Assembly: GCA_943704415.1 (NCBI GenBank)
Contig: CALSCO010000683.1
Span: 1 to 48,274, forward strand
DNA length: 48,274 nucleotides
Origin: Parvularia atlantis
Taxonomy: Eukaryota > Opisthokonta > Rotosphaerida
Direction of reading: 5' to 3'
Of this stretch, positions 11,801 through 26,488 are shown piece by piece. Position 1 is the stretch's first letter; each line of letters begins with the position of its first letter. Position numbers and translations under genes: made by a program. The notes under the pieces are model-generated. The model was given only the letters and a program-made list of their open reading frames with translations, did no database searches and was not told the DNA's origin.

Positions 11801-12383
11801 GATGCCGCGCTTGATCCAGAAGCGGTTGAGGTAGTCGAACAGGTGGTTGAGCACCTTGGCCGAGCGCGTGTACCGCGCCCACTCGCGTGTGAAGTAGATG
11901 AGCCGGTTCTCGTCCAGCATCGGCTCGGCGCCCTGGCGCGTACAAGACCGTCAGACCGCTTGGGGCGTAGCCCGCGCGCAGGCAGGCCCGTGCCTCGCGC
12001 AGCTTGCGCATGTGCTTGACGAGGTACTCGTTCAGTGACTCGTACATCTCCTGCCCGCCAAACTTGGCGCCTGTATGGCAAAGCGCGGTGTCAGCCACGG
12101 GTGCGGCGCCACGCGCGCGCGCGCGGCCCACGCCTTGCCCGGACGGCCGCGTGTCGGTCGCGGGCTGCGGCGTCGGCCGCGTGCAGAACTTGTAGATTTT
12201 GTCGTACGTCTCCATGTACGGCTTGGGCGCCCAGCCGGCCTCAAAGTCGTTCAGTACCCTGCGCACGCCGCGGGGGTCGTAAGCCCGCGTCGCTCGCCGT
12301 GTGCCGGCGTGCCGCGCTCACCTCGTCAGGGCGGGCTCGACGGCGGCCCAGGTTGAGCCAAAGTCCATCTCCTTGGCACCCAT
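8838..12383 (-). CDS. CUL1: Cullin-1 type SCF ubiquitin-ligase scaffold
   Basis: Scaffold of SCF ubiquitin ligases: the N-terminus binds SKP1/F-box adaptors and the C-terminus binds RBX1. It starts [17 protein letters not shown] and continues with [14 protein letters not shown], matching the CUL1 N-terminus. Cullin repeats follow ([47 protein letters not shown]). The cullin-homology domain has [20 protein letters not shown] and [16 protein letters not shown]. The neddylation site is in [13 protein letters not shown], where the first lysine is the modified residue in the family. The protein ends QPDQFEYVA, the usual cullin terminus. About 20 small exons cover the gene, whose length fits a normal cullin of roughly 750 residues. 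Its start faces a plus-strand gene across about 300 bp. The CUL1 rather than CUL3 or CUL4 assignment rests on the N-terminal similarity. Confidence 0.95.
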
Positions 12384-12690
12384 GCGCGCGTGCGGGTGCT
12401 CGGTCGGCGGCGGCGGCACTTGCCTGGCGTGCGCGCGCATCACGCCCGCGTCAGCCCGTGTGACGACGCGCAGCGGCAAAGGGCAGGGCGAGCGCAAGCC
12501 AGCGCGGGCAAAGAGCACCACGTCACGATAGGTACGTCGGAGGGCCGGCGGGAGGCGCGACGTGCGCGCCGAGGGTGGTGGCGCACGCCGCGCACGGCCG
12601 GCCAGCGAACAAGCCGCCACCTCAGCAGAATTGTATACTCGGACATTAATTAGTATTGGCAATCGACGTTCTGTGACACCGTGGCATGAG
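12384..12690. promoter_or_regulatory. Divergent promoter, CUL1 / mitochondrial coiled-coil gene
   Basis: At 307 bp this is the longest intergenic region. The CUL1-side half is GC-rich. The MITOK-side end has an AT-rich island (about 12629-12665) with TTAATTAG and an ATTGG (reverse CCAAT) at 12655-12659, about 32 bp before the ATG. I see no ORF with coding character; an ORF through 12562-12690 is only the upstream in-frame extension of the gene. Confidence 0.55.
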
Positions 12691-13759
12691 ATGCAACGTG
12701 CCGCGCGCCGTCTCAGCCTGCGCCGACCGCGCCCGACCGCCACCGCCGAGGCCGAGCTCGAGGGGCTTTACGCGGCGGACGCGGGCCCTGCCGAGACCGA
12801 CGTGTGGCGCGGACCGCTGCTCACGCCCGGCCTGGACGTGCTTTTGCGCTCGCGCGCGTACCGACGGGCGCTGCTGCGCGAGCCGGCGGCGCTGGCCATT
12901 TACGTCGACAGCGTGCGCACGACGATCAATGCGGCCACGGGCTTCGACCGGATCGACCACTTGAAGGAGCGCGTGCAGACGCTGCGCACCGAATATGCCC
13001 TGGCCGAGCGCCTCGCGCGCGACTGCCGGCGCGCGTGGACGAACCATGTCAAGCACGAGCAGGAGCTGCGCATCCAGGTCAACATGTCGATGCTCAGCTC
13101 GGGCATCCAGCAGCTGCCCGAGATGCTCCGGCACATTGCCGCTGAGCGCGCCGCCGCCGAGCGCGGCATGCTCGACAGCGAGCAGGCGCGCGAGCTTGCG
13201 CACGACGCGTACGAGCACGCCCAAAGCACGCTGTACCTCGAGGAGAAGCTGTACGCGGAGAAGGTGCGCTTGGCCGGCTGCGCACTGCGGCCGGGCCCTG
13301 ACGGCTCTGTGGGCGCAGGTGCGCAACCTGGGCTTTGTCGCGCAGGCGTGCTTGACAGGGCTCAACGTGGTCATCTTCGTCACCAACGTCATGTGGATGA
13401 TGCCCGCGCGCAACCGCCAGATCGCGCACGAGGTCAACGACGCGCTCGGGCCGCTCCTGCGCGAGCAGACGGCCGCGCTTGAGCACGTCTTGACAGCCGC
13501 CCAGCCCGCATCCGCGCCGCCTCAGCCGCCAGCGGCCCAGTCGACGCCAACGCCAGTGCCAAAACAGCCGCCAGCACAGTTGATACCAACAACGCTCGAC
13601 ACCCGGCTCGACGCGCTCGGCGCACAGCTCGACACGCTGTCTGCCCGGCTCGAGCAGCCCGCGGCGCCCTGGTCGGCGGCGATCGCCGGCTCGCTCAGCG
13701 TCGCTGCGCTGGTCGTTGCGGCGTTCGCGCTCGTGCTGCGACAGGCCGCGGGAACGTGA
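12691..13759 (+). CDS. Two-TM mitochondrial coiled-coil protein, MITOK/CCDC51 or She9/Mdm33-like
   Basis: Probable inner-mitochondrial-membrane protein. The start MQRAARRLSLRRPRP gives an Arg-rich, acid-free presequence. A long helical, coiled-coil region follows (about residues 60-190, with LEEKLYAEK before the single intron near 13265). A first hydrophobic segment is CLTGLNVVIFVTNVMWMM, then a Pro/Gln-rich linker and a short amphipathic repeat (TLDTRLDALGAQLDTLSARL). A second TM helix is IAGSLSVAALVVAAFALVL, next to the C-terminus. Presequence, coiled coil and two TM helices fit the mitochondrial potassium-channel subunit CCDC51/MITOK and the yeast She9/Mdm33 family. The match is by architecture and weak sequence resemblance only, so the function is inference. 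It converges on the TIG receptor gene with 58 bp between stops. Confidence 0.5.
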
Positions 13760-13817
13760 GCAAGAGCAGGGCAAAGTTCTCAAAAGCTAAGGCTACGGCT
13801 ACAAGGGGATAGATGGT

Positions 13818-16800
13818 TCACGATTCGCGACGGTTGCTCCGCCGCCCGCCGTCGGCTCGGTCGGGTGTGGTCGGAATGTTGAAGCTGTCGTACGACGTGA
13901 GCGAGGGCACGACCGGCCCGAACGGCGGTGGCGCAGCCGCAGCGCCCGCGCCTGCCGGTCTGTCGCGCTCAAAGTACGGCTGCGCGCTGTCCTCGGGGAC
14001 GGCGGGTATGAGCGGCTCCACGGGCGAGTTGGACCCGCCCGGGAAACGGCGCGAAAATTTCTTGAGCGACCTGGCAAGGCGTTGGCGGCCAATGTGTGAG
14101 CGTGCGCACGAGCAAGTAAAAGCGGCCACGCACCTCTTCAGGTCGTCGTCGCGGTTCACAAAGTAGACAATCACAAAGACGCCGACGATGACCGTCAGCA
14201 GCACAAGCAGCAGGAGCACGATCAGGATCACGCCGCCGCAAGACAGCGACGGGCCGCCGCAGTCTGCCGCGCGTGCGGGCGCGTGAGCAGCTGTAGAGGG
14301 GGCGCCGGGCGGGCGACGCACTCTGCGGACACGACGCGACGTCGCCGAGGCAGTTGGCCGTTTCGCCGCACCAGTGGCAGCTGCCGATCGTGCCGCACTC
14401 GTCCGCCGAGCTCGCGCTGTAGCACGCCTGCTCGAAGCTGTACGTCGCGTCCGAGATGCCGCGGCCGCCCGAGGTGGTCGTAACGATGACCGAGCCGTTG
14501 ATCTGCCCCTGGACCGTGGGCGTGACGCATGTGATGTGTCCCGACGAGATGTACACGAGCGAGTAACGGCACGACACGCCCGCGACTTGCACGTCTAGGA
14601 CGTCGTCGGCCGAGAACCCGAGGTCCTGCCAGCGCGCGCGCACCGTGAGCACGCGCTCACGCTCACGGCGCAGCCCGCGCACCTGGCCGTAGATCTGCAG
14701 CAGCGTGAAGCCGTTGTTCGGGCCCGACGGCGGCGACACCGAGCGGACGGCGGGCAGTGGGTTGTACTGGAAGCGCGTCACGGACGCGTCCACGCCCGTC
14801 CCGGCCGAGCGCGTCGTGACCGTGATCGTGCTGCTCTCGCCCGAGCTGCCGCCGTCGGGGTCCTTGGGCGGCAGCACGCACGACACGGTCGAGCTGTTGT
14901 AGTACGTGAACGTGTCAAAACAGCTTGCCGCGTCCACGGCCACGTCGAGCACGTCATTGCGGTTGAAGCCCAGGCCGTCGCCGTAGATGAACAGGAGCAC
15001 GCCGCCAGACTGCGGGCCGCTCACGGGCGAGACGCTGCGCGTGGTCGGCGGCTCGTTGTAGGTGTAAAGCGTGCGGTTGCGGTCGGCCGGGTTGACCGAG
15101 CCCGTGCTGCGCGTCTCGATTAGCACGGCATCGCGCCGCGGCGACGGCGCGCGGCTGGTGGTGCAGTTGACGCGGCCCTGGTTGATGTAGACCGTGTTGT
15201 TGCAGGTCACGCCTAACGCACGCGCGCGCGACGCGTCATCAGTGCACTGCCCGGCCACGCACCGCAGCACGCACCGGCCACCGTCACGGCGATGATGTCG
15301 TCCAGCCCGCTGCCGAAATAGCTGCCCGAGATCGTCACAAACGTGCCGCCGCCCACGGGCCCGTTGGTCGGCGTGATCGACGTGACCTGCGGCGGCAGAT
15401 TGTAGATGAAGCTGGCCTCGCTCCGGCCGACCGCGCCGTACAGCTTCTCGACCACGACTGTACCGCGCGTCTGCCGCGGAGCACGTCAGCGCGTGGCTCA
15501 CCGCAACGCTCGTGCGTGCGCGCACCGGCACCGGCGACGCGCCCGTGACGCAGATCATCTGACTTGGGCTAATCACGTTGAAGGTGGCGCACTGCACTCG
15601 CAGCTCCGACCCCAGCTCGATGCGGACGTGCAGCACGTCGGCGTTGCTCGAGCCAAAGTCTAGCGCATCGCAGCCGCCTCAGCTCGGCGGCGCGCGACGC
15701 GGAAACGCGCACCGCTGCCGGTGAGCGTGATCGACGTGCCGCCGGCCTGCGGGCCAGACTCTGGCGAGATGGAGCTAATGACCGGCACTGCGCAGCGCTG
15801 CGTGAGCGGGGCTGCCGGTGCAGACGGGGCGCGCGAGGTGCACCCGGCACGTAGGTGAACTGGACGTCGGAGCCGGACCGGCCCGACTGCGGCAGCGTCG
15901 CCACGACCGCGTACATCCCGGCCTGCGCACTCGGCACGTTGGGCAGCGTGCAGTTGATCTGGCCCTGCAGTCGCAGCGGCACGGGGTTGCTGCACGGGTA
16001 CTCGACGCCGGCTGGGCGCGCGCCCGCGTCAGCAGGCGGCGCCAGCGCACAGACAGCGCACGCACCGCCGCTGACAAACAGGATCATGGCCACCGAGTTG
16101 AACGGCGCCGCGCCAAACAGGCCCGTGCCCGTGAGAAGCACGGGGATGTTGCCGCTGACGGGCCCGATGGCGGGCTCCACGCCGAGCACGACGGGCGCTG
16201 TGCGTGGGCGCCAGCGTGAGCACCCACACGCACGCGGCTGCTGAGCCGGCACGCACGCGCGTTGTACGTGTACGTCAGGTCCTCACCGCTGCTGCTGCCG
16301 CCGCCAACTGTCGTGACGACGACGGGCCCGGATGTCTGCGCGCTCGCGATCAGCCGCCATGCGCGGGCTCCGCTGGCCACACGCACCGGCTCTGCCGCGG
16401 CACCCGAGACGCACTGCACGAGCTGCGACGACTGCCACAGCACGGACGTGCAGTCGACGCCGGCGAGCGTCACGCTGGAAACTTCCGCCGCATACTCGCC
16501 CAGGTTGTCGCCTGCGTCACGCGCGTGGGCACCAGGGGGGCAACGCGGCGGCAGACAGGGCACGCACCGGTTATGTTGACGAACGTGCCGCCGGCGCGCG
16601 GCCCGTTGTCAGGGCTGACGCTGTCGATGATGGGCGGGAGCGCGACGTAGGTGTACTCGTCCGTGCTGTTGGCCTCAGCGCCCGTGCGCAGCCGGACGGT
16701 CACAATGCCGCTCGTGCCCGCCTCGACCGCGCCCGTCCTGCACTCGATCGTCGTATCGTTGCTGACACGCGCCTCCTTGCAGGGCACGCTCGCGATGAGC

Positions 16801-17108
16801 ACCGCCTCCAGCTGCAGCGTCGAGCCGAAGCCTGGGTGGGCGAGGGCGCTGAGTGTGATGCCTGCGCCGCGTCAGGTGCGCACGCACCCGTGCCGCGGAC
16901 GCTCAGCGCGGTGCCGCCCGCGATCGTGCCCTGCGTCGGCGCGAAAGACGAGACGGCGACTGCGCACGAGGGGCCGGTGAGCGCCGGCGAGCAAGCGGCC
17001 GCGCAGGGGGGGGGGGGGGGGGGGGGGGGGGGGCCGAAACGCACGCTGTGCGCGGACGGTGACAGCGGCCGCGGCCACAACGGCAAGGCACGCGATCACC
17101 GCGCGCAT
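13818..17108 (-). CDS. TIG/IPT-repeat transmembrane receptor with PSI-like module
   Basis: Secretory-pathway type I membrane protein. It starts MRAVIACLAVVAAAAVTVRA, a signal peptide encoded by exon 1. Seven TIG/IPT beta-sandwich starts can be counted, each of the form SVSPxxGPxxGGT.l.i.G (for example IIDSVSPDNGPRAGGTFVNI, VTSITPTNGPVGGGTFVTI, TRSVSPVSGPQSGG). A cysteine-rich PSI-like segment follows (ECGTIGSCHWCGETANC), then one TM helix (ILIVLLLLVLLTVIVGVFVI) and a cytoplasmic tail of roughly 100 residues rich in Pro, Arg and Ser, ending RADGGRRSNRRES. TIG with PSI recalls plexin and MET ectodomains, but no kinase, GAP or sema domain is visible. Cell-surface adhesion or recognition is a reasonable inference. 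Intron 1 contains a 28-base G/C homopolymer. SLX9 lies just upstream on the same strand, its stop about 46 bp away. Confidence 0.85.
17006..17033. repeat. 28-base G homopolymer (poly-C on the sense strand) in TIG receptor intron 1
   Basis: An uninterrupted run of G on the plus strand. In the sense of the gene it is poly-C, starting nine bases into the intron (donor GTGCGTTTCGG). The intron branch and acceptor region (GCTCACCGG...GTGCGCAG) is intact. Confidence 0.9.
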
Positions 17109-17154
17109 CGCCGTGGTGATCTAAGCGTAACTGTGCATGCAACACGTATACACA

Positions 17155-17821
17155 CTACGCGATGCTCGTCTTCACGTGCCGCTCGAGCGCCGCGAACGGG
17201 TCGGCGCGGAACGCGGCGCTCTGGAGGATGCGCTGGAAATGCGCGGCCTCGGCAATGCTGCGTGTGGCGCGTCAGCGGTGCACGCGTGCTGAGGCACGAA
17301 CGCTCACCTCACCGCGTTTCGCCCACGTCGCGTCGCCACCCGCCGCCCGCCCGCGACGCCCGCCTTGGCCGCCTGCTGCGCGCGCGGGGCGGTGCTCGGC
17401 GCCTTGGCAGTAGCAGCGCCCGCGTCCGCGCCGTCCTCGGGCTCGTCCGGCAGCGCGCTCGCGACGTCTGACAGCGTGCCGAACGGCCCCTCCTTGGCGC
17501 GCTTGGCGCGCTGCGCCGCCTCACCGTCGCGCTGCACGGCCTCCTTGAGCCCTGCGCGCGGTGCGCGTTGGCCAGGCACGGCGCGCGGGCGCACGGGCGT
17601 ACGCACGGTTCAGCAGCTGGTCGCGCCGCAGCCGCTGCCGTTGCTTCTTGTCGCTCTTGGGCACGCGCGCGCTCTGCGCCCCGCGGCCCGCATGAGCCTG
17701 TGCGCCGGAGCATGCGTGTAGCACCCACCCGCTTCGTCACCGCGCCCGCCGCGCCCGCCGTGCCCGCCGTGCCCGCCGTGCCCGCCGTGCGCTTCTCGGC
17801 TCGCGCGCGCATGCGGGCCAT
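17155..17821 (-). CDS. SLX9: SLX9-family ribosome biogenesis protein
   Basis: Small basic nucleolar protein of the Slx9/FAM207A family, needed for 40S precursor processing and export in yeast. The start MARMRARAEKRTAG is followed by a short Ala/Gly/Thr repeat. Then comes the family's basic block RVPKSDKKQRQRLRRDQLL and the segment KRAKEGPFGTLSDVASALPD, comparable to the LxxLxDALP motif. The last exon encodes EAAHFQRILQSAAFRADPFA, then ALERHVKTSIA, which matches the conserved Slx9 C-terminus (F..il..p.F...P...i..H...). Four exons with in-frame splice joins make about 170 residues, normal for the family. It shares a 108 bp divergent promoter with the P-type ATPase. Identification rests mainly on the C-terminal motif. 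Confidence 0.82.
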
Positions 17822-17929
17822 GTCCGAGCAATGCCCGCGAACGGCGAACAATGACACTTCATTGCTGGTCGCCGGACCGACCCGTCCCACACGCTCCAAA
17901 CCGCGCCGCAGACCGGTCGAGCGCACGCC
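17822..17929. promoter_or_regulatory. Divergent promoter, SLX9 / P-type ATPase
   Basis: A region of 108 bp between two start codons. Near its middle lies a perfect inverted repeat, CAATGA-cact-TCATTG (17849-17864), in AT-richer sequence. A further AGCAATG sits at 17827-17833. No classical TATA box is seen. Confidence 0.55.
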
Positions 17930-22483
<4,554 letters not shown>

Positions 22484-22612
22484 AGCAATATCTTCGTTGG
22501 GGCGAGCGAAGCTGTGGAGTCTGAAATTGTCTGTGTGTGTGTGAACTACGACGCCGCTGCCTGGCTATGTACAACGCCTTTAGGATGAAGACAGTAAGTT
22601 GCAGATCGATTG
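22484..22612 (+). other. Short intergenic spacer, ATPase / PLPBP
   Basis: A spacer of 129 bp between co-directional genes. It is AT-richer than the coding sequence, with a short TGTGTGTG run near 22530, and must hold both the ATPase 3' end and the PLPBP promoter. No gene is seen. Confidence 0.45.
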
Positions 22613-23698
22613 ATGCGCCGATCAGTCGCACTGCTGCGCCGCACATCCACAACGATGGCCAGCAGCGGTGCCGAGCCGGCCGACGTGGTGCAGCGGCAGC
22701 AGGAGCTCGCGGCCAACCTGGCGGCGATGCGGGCGCGCGTGGAGGCCGCGGCCGGCGGGCGCCCGGTGCGGCTCGTCGCTGTGAGCAAGACCAAGCCCGT
22801 GGCCGACGTGCTCGCGGCGTACGCATGCGGCCAGCGCGACTTTGGCGAGAACTACATCCAGGAGCTGGTCGACAAGGCGTCGGCGGTGCGTACGACGGCG
22901 ATCGCGCGTGAGCTGGCCGCCTGACACGCGCGCGACGCAGCTCCCGCGCGACATCCGCTGGCGGTTCATCGGTCATCTCCAGTCCAACAAGGCCAAGCTG
23001 CTCGCCGCGGTCGACAACCTGGCCGCGGTCGAGACGATCGACTCGGCGCGCCTGGCAACGCTCGTCGACAAGGCGTGGGGCGCGCGTGCCGATCGCGCTG
23101 CGCCGCTAGATGTGCTCGCACAGGTCAACACGAGCCGCGAGGAGAGTGCGTGCCGCGCAAACGTCCGCTCGTCTGCCGCGCTGAGCGCACGCGCGCTCAG
23201 ACAAGCACGGCTTGCTGCCGGACGAGTGCGTCGCGCTCGTGCGGCACATCCGCGACACATGCTCGCACCTGCGCTTCCGCGGGCTCATGACGATCGGCGA
23301 GTACGCCCAGTCGGTCGCGGTCGTGCACGACGCCGACCACCCCAACCCGGACTTTGTCGTTGCGTCGGCCGCGGGCCGCCCTGGACGGCGCGATGGCTGA
23401 CGGGGAGACGGGGCGCGCAGACGTTGCTCGAGTGCCGCGACCGCGTTGTGCGCGAGCTCGGCATCGCCACCAACGAGATCGAGCTGAGCATGGGCATGTC
23501 GCACGACTTTGAGCACGCCGTGCGTCCGCGCCGTGCCGTGCCACGCCGCACCGCCTTACCGCGCTCAGCTGACCGACCTAGATACGCATGGGCAGCAGCA
23601 ACGTGCGTGTGGGCTCGAGCATCTTTGGCGCGCGGCAGTACGACGAGGGCAAGACGCCCGAGGACGTGCACAAGCAGCGGACCGGCGGCGCCGTGTGA
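22613..23698 (+). CDS. PLPBP: PLP-binding homeostasis protein (YggS/PROSC family)
   Basis: Pyridoxal-phosphate-binding TIM-barrel protein of the YBL036C/PROSC/YggS family, which keeps free PLP in balance and has no proven catalytic activity. The PLP lysine lies in [10 protein letters not shown]. The family blocks [77 protein letters not shown] and [11 protein letters not shown] follow in order. Five or so exons encode about 280 residues. The start [18 protein letters not shown] could be a mitochondrial presequence; a second Met in that stretch (22655) could give a cytosolic form. The longer start is chosen because it is the first ATG in frame after the spacer. It converges on the acyl-CoA dehydrogenase with 46 bp between stops. 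Confidence 0.94.
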
Positions 23699-23744
23699 GG
23701 GCGTCTGTTGACGCAGATACCAGCAAGGACATGCAGCGTCGCGG

Positions 23745-26370
23745 TCACAGACGCGCGGGGCCAAGCGCAAGCGCGTAGTCTGCGCGCAGACGTGTCACTG
23801 GCACGCGCATGCGGCACAGCGGTGGCGCCCGCACCGTCACGCCGCACGCTGTCGTCGCGCAACGTCAGGCCGAGCGCGTGCGGCGTGATGTGCGTGAGCC
23901 AGCGCTTGGCAGCGATCGCGTCGTCGGGGCTCTGTGGGTGCGCGCGGTGTCAGGGACGAGCGAGCCACGCTGCGTCGCGCCTTTGTGTGCGACGCGTGCT
24001 CGACCAGCAGCGCGGCGCAGTACGTGCGCGCCAGGGCGTAGGCGAGCTGGCGGGCGCCGGCCTCGACCGACTCGCGGCTGCGATGCCACGCCGACGGTCA
24101 GCGACGCCCGCCGCAGCAGACGAGCGCGCGCACCTGAGCGACGTCGCCTGCGCGATGTACGAGCGGATGTGCTGCACGGCGTCAGTCACGGCCTTCTTGT
24201 CGACGCTGGACGCGGCGGCAGCCTGGGCGAGCAGCGTGTCGATGCGCTGCAAGGTGATGCAAACCGTGTCAGCAGATGCGACTCAGTTGTCAGGGCGCGC
24301 ACGCACCTTGGCGTAGAGGTCCAGCGACGCCGCCGAGCCCGAGAAGACGCGCAGGACGTCGAGCGAGAGGATGTTGGTCGTGCCCTCCCAGATGCTGTTG
24401 ACGAACGTGTCGCGCAGGATGCGCGGCACGCCCGTATCCTCAATGTAGCCCTGCGCGCACGGCGGCTCCGGCTGAGCGCGCGCCACGGGACGCCGACGTA
24501 CGGTGCGCACCTGGCCGCCGAGCGCCTCCATGCACTCGGAGATGACGGCGATCGACTGCTTGGCCGTGTACAGCTTGAGGATCGGCGTGAGCAGGCGCAG
24601 CATGCCGTCGTCGTCCTTGGTCGCTGAGTTGGTCTCGCTGGGCGCGGCGGGGCGTGAGCGTCTGTCTGCCGCCCGTGCGCGTGTGCGACCAACGCACGTC
24701 TTGCCCAGGAGGTGCGCGACGTCGAACGAGAACAGCTCGACGGCGCGCGTTTCGAGCTCGATTGCCGCGAGAGTTGACACGTGCAGCGGGTGGCTGGTGA
24801 GGCGCTGGCCAAACGCCTGCGGCCACGCGCTCAGCGTTGTCGCTGTGCTGCGGGCACACGAACGGGCGCACTTCGCGCCGCGTGGCGTAATCGCGCGCGA
24901 TGTTGACCGCGCGCCGCATGCCGGCAGCGCAGGTGATGCCGGCCCAGATGCGCGTGACGTTGAGGATCGTCGCGATCGTCGGCACGCCGCGGCCCTCCTT
25001 GCCGACGAGCGTCGCGACCATGTTGTCCAGCTCAAGCTGCACGCGGTGCCGCTGAGCTGCTAGGACGCACTTATGTGCCTGCACGCAAGCGCACCTCGGC
25101 CGTCGGCAGCGCCTTGGTGCCAAACTTGTTCTTGAGGCGCTGGATGCGGATGCCGTTGAGCTGCTTGTTCTCGTCGCGCACCTACAGCACGCGCGTCGTG
25201 AGCGGCAGGCGCATCGGCCCGGTGGCCAGGCCCGTACGCGCGCGAAGAAAAGCGACAGGCCCTTGCTGCCCTCGACCACATGGCCGCTCTCGTCGCGCGT
25301 GCGCGCGAGCAGGAGCGTGATGTCCGAGTCGGTCGCGCTGCTGAACCACTTGAAGCCGCTGATGACCCATGTGCCGTCGGCTAACCCCGTGTGTGTGTGT
25401 GTGTGCGCGCGCGCGCGTCAGTGCCACCCATGTGCCGGTCGCGCAGCCGCGCGCGCGCGCGGACGCACGGCGCCGCACGGCCTGGGTCTCGGTGCGGCCG
25501 ACGTCGCTGCCGCCCGGGCGCTCGGTCATCCACCTGCGGCGCGCGTCGCGCTGAGCGACGGCTGCGCGTCGCGACGGCGTGCGCACTGGCCCGATGTCCA
25601 GAACTGCTTGGGGTCGCGCGTGATCAAGTGCGGCAGGACCTCGCCTGCGGTGACATTGGGTCAACCTAGCACGCGTCGGCGCCCCCCCCCCCCCCCCCCC
25701 CCCGCACGCACGCTTCAGCCGGTCATCGTCCGACAGCTCGATCAGGCGGGCGGCGCCGTCGGTCATGGCCAGCGGGCAGCCGTAGGTGGCCGTGGTCGGC
25801 GTCCAAATCATCAGCTTGGCGATCTGGTAGATGCGGCTGAACGCGCCGTACTTGCGCTCGTACGCGGTCGCGACGAGACCCTCGGCTGCACTCACGTCGT
25901 GCTGCACGCGCCCCACAGACGTCATTAGCCTGGCGCACCGCCCGCGCGCCGCGCCCGCACCAGCCGGCGCCAGCCGTCCGCCGTCACCAGCCGGTCGACG
26001 CGGCGCCCGAACGCGTCAAACTGTTCCACGCGCGGCTGGTTGAGCTCAGCGTCGTCGCCGTAGGCCTTGTACTCGCCCAGCGAGGCGTCGCTCAGGCGGC
26101 GCAGGTCGGCAACGACGGCGGCATGGTGCTCGGGTGGGCAGTGCTGGCGGCGGCGGCGCGCCGTGTCAGGGCAAGGCCGCTGAGCTGGGGTCGGCGACGA
26201 CGCACGCGCTTGATCACGGCCGCGAGCACGGGGTCGTCGTCAAACTGGTTGCCCAGCTGGAACGGCGTCTGCAGGAAGCCCGTGCGCGACGAGGCAAACT
26301 CGGGCGCCGGCACAGACATCACGGGGCGCGACGCGGCGGACGCACTGAGACGACGAACGGACAGGCGCAT
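23745..26370 (-). CDS. AidB-type acyl-CoA dehydrogenase ending in a PTS1-like ARL
   Basis: FAD-dependent acyl-CoA dehydrogenase of the AidB-like subgroup, in lipid or branched-chain acyl-CoA oxidation. The start [16 protein letters not shown] resembles a mitochondrial presequence. The N-terminal AidB-like region includes [20 protein letters not shown]. Core blocks are [85 protein letters not shown] and [18 protein letters not shown], where the glutamate of WEGT is at the usual catalytic-base position. A helical C-terminal extension follows. The last exon reads [11 protein letters not shown], so the protein ends in ARL, an accepted PTS1 variant. About 14 exons. Introns hold a 22-base C run and a CA/GT microsatellite. 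It is divergent from an SCP2 gene. Mitochondrial, peroxisomal or dual location is unresolved. Confidence 0.88.
25389..25416. repeat. GT/GC dinucleotide run in an acyl-CoA dehydrogenase intron
   Basis: Alternating GT then GC dinucleotides. On the gene's sense strand this is a GC/CA run just after the CTGAC branch site and before the acceptor TTAG of an intron. It is a simple microsatellite. Confidence 0.8.
25682..25703. repeat. 22-base C homopolymer (poly-G on the sense strand) in an acyl-CoA dehydrogenase intron
   Basis: An uninterrupted C run on the plus strand. In the sense of the gene it is poly-G immediately following the donor GTGCGTGCG, in an intron that ends CCAATGTCACCGCAG. Confidence 0.9.
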
Positions 26371-26488
26371 AGGCCCTAAGCCTGCGTCCCAGCTGAAAGT
26401 TGAAAGCACAACGTAGTCCGCACGCAGCTCCCCCGCTCTCTTCGTGCTCGCTGACTCGCCGTCCTCGGCGCGAGCCGCAGGAGGCGCC
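26371..26488. promoter_or_regulatory. Divergent promoter, acyl-CoA dehydrogenase / SCP2
   Basis: A region of 118 bp between the two start codons. The middle is AT-richer (GAAAGTTGAAAGCACAACG, about 26394-26412). No TATA or CCAAT box is seen. The SCP2 side has intron-like features (GCTGACTCG then GCCGCAG just before the ATG), so a 5' UTR intron is possible. Confidence 0.5.

Noticed and set aside
12646-13437. A 263-codon minus-strand open frame.
   Set aside because: It is antisense to the two-TM mitochondrial protein, whose frame has a presequence, coiled coil and TM helices. GC-rich codon bias opens antisense frames widely in this genome.
17006-17033. Assembly gap filled with G.
   Set aside because: The run is flanked by intact intron signals, and a second run of a different base and length occurs at 25682-25703. 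I treat it as a real homopolymer whose exact length is uncertain.
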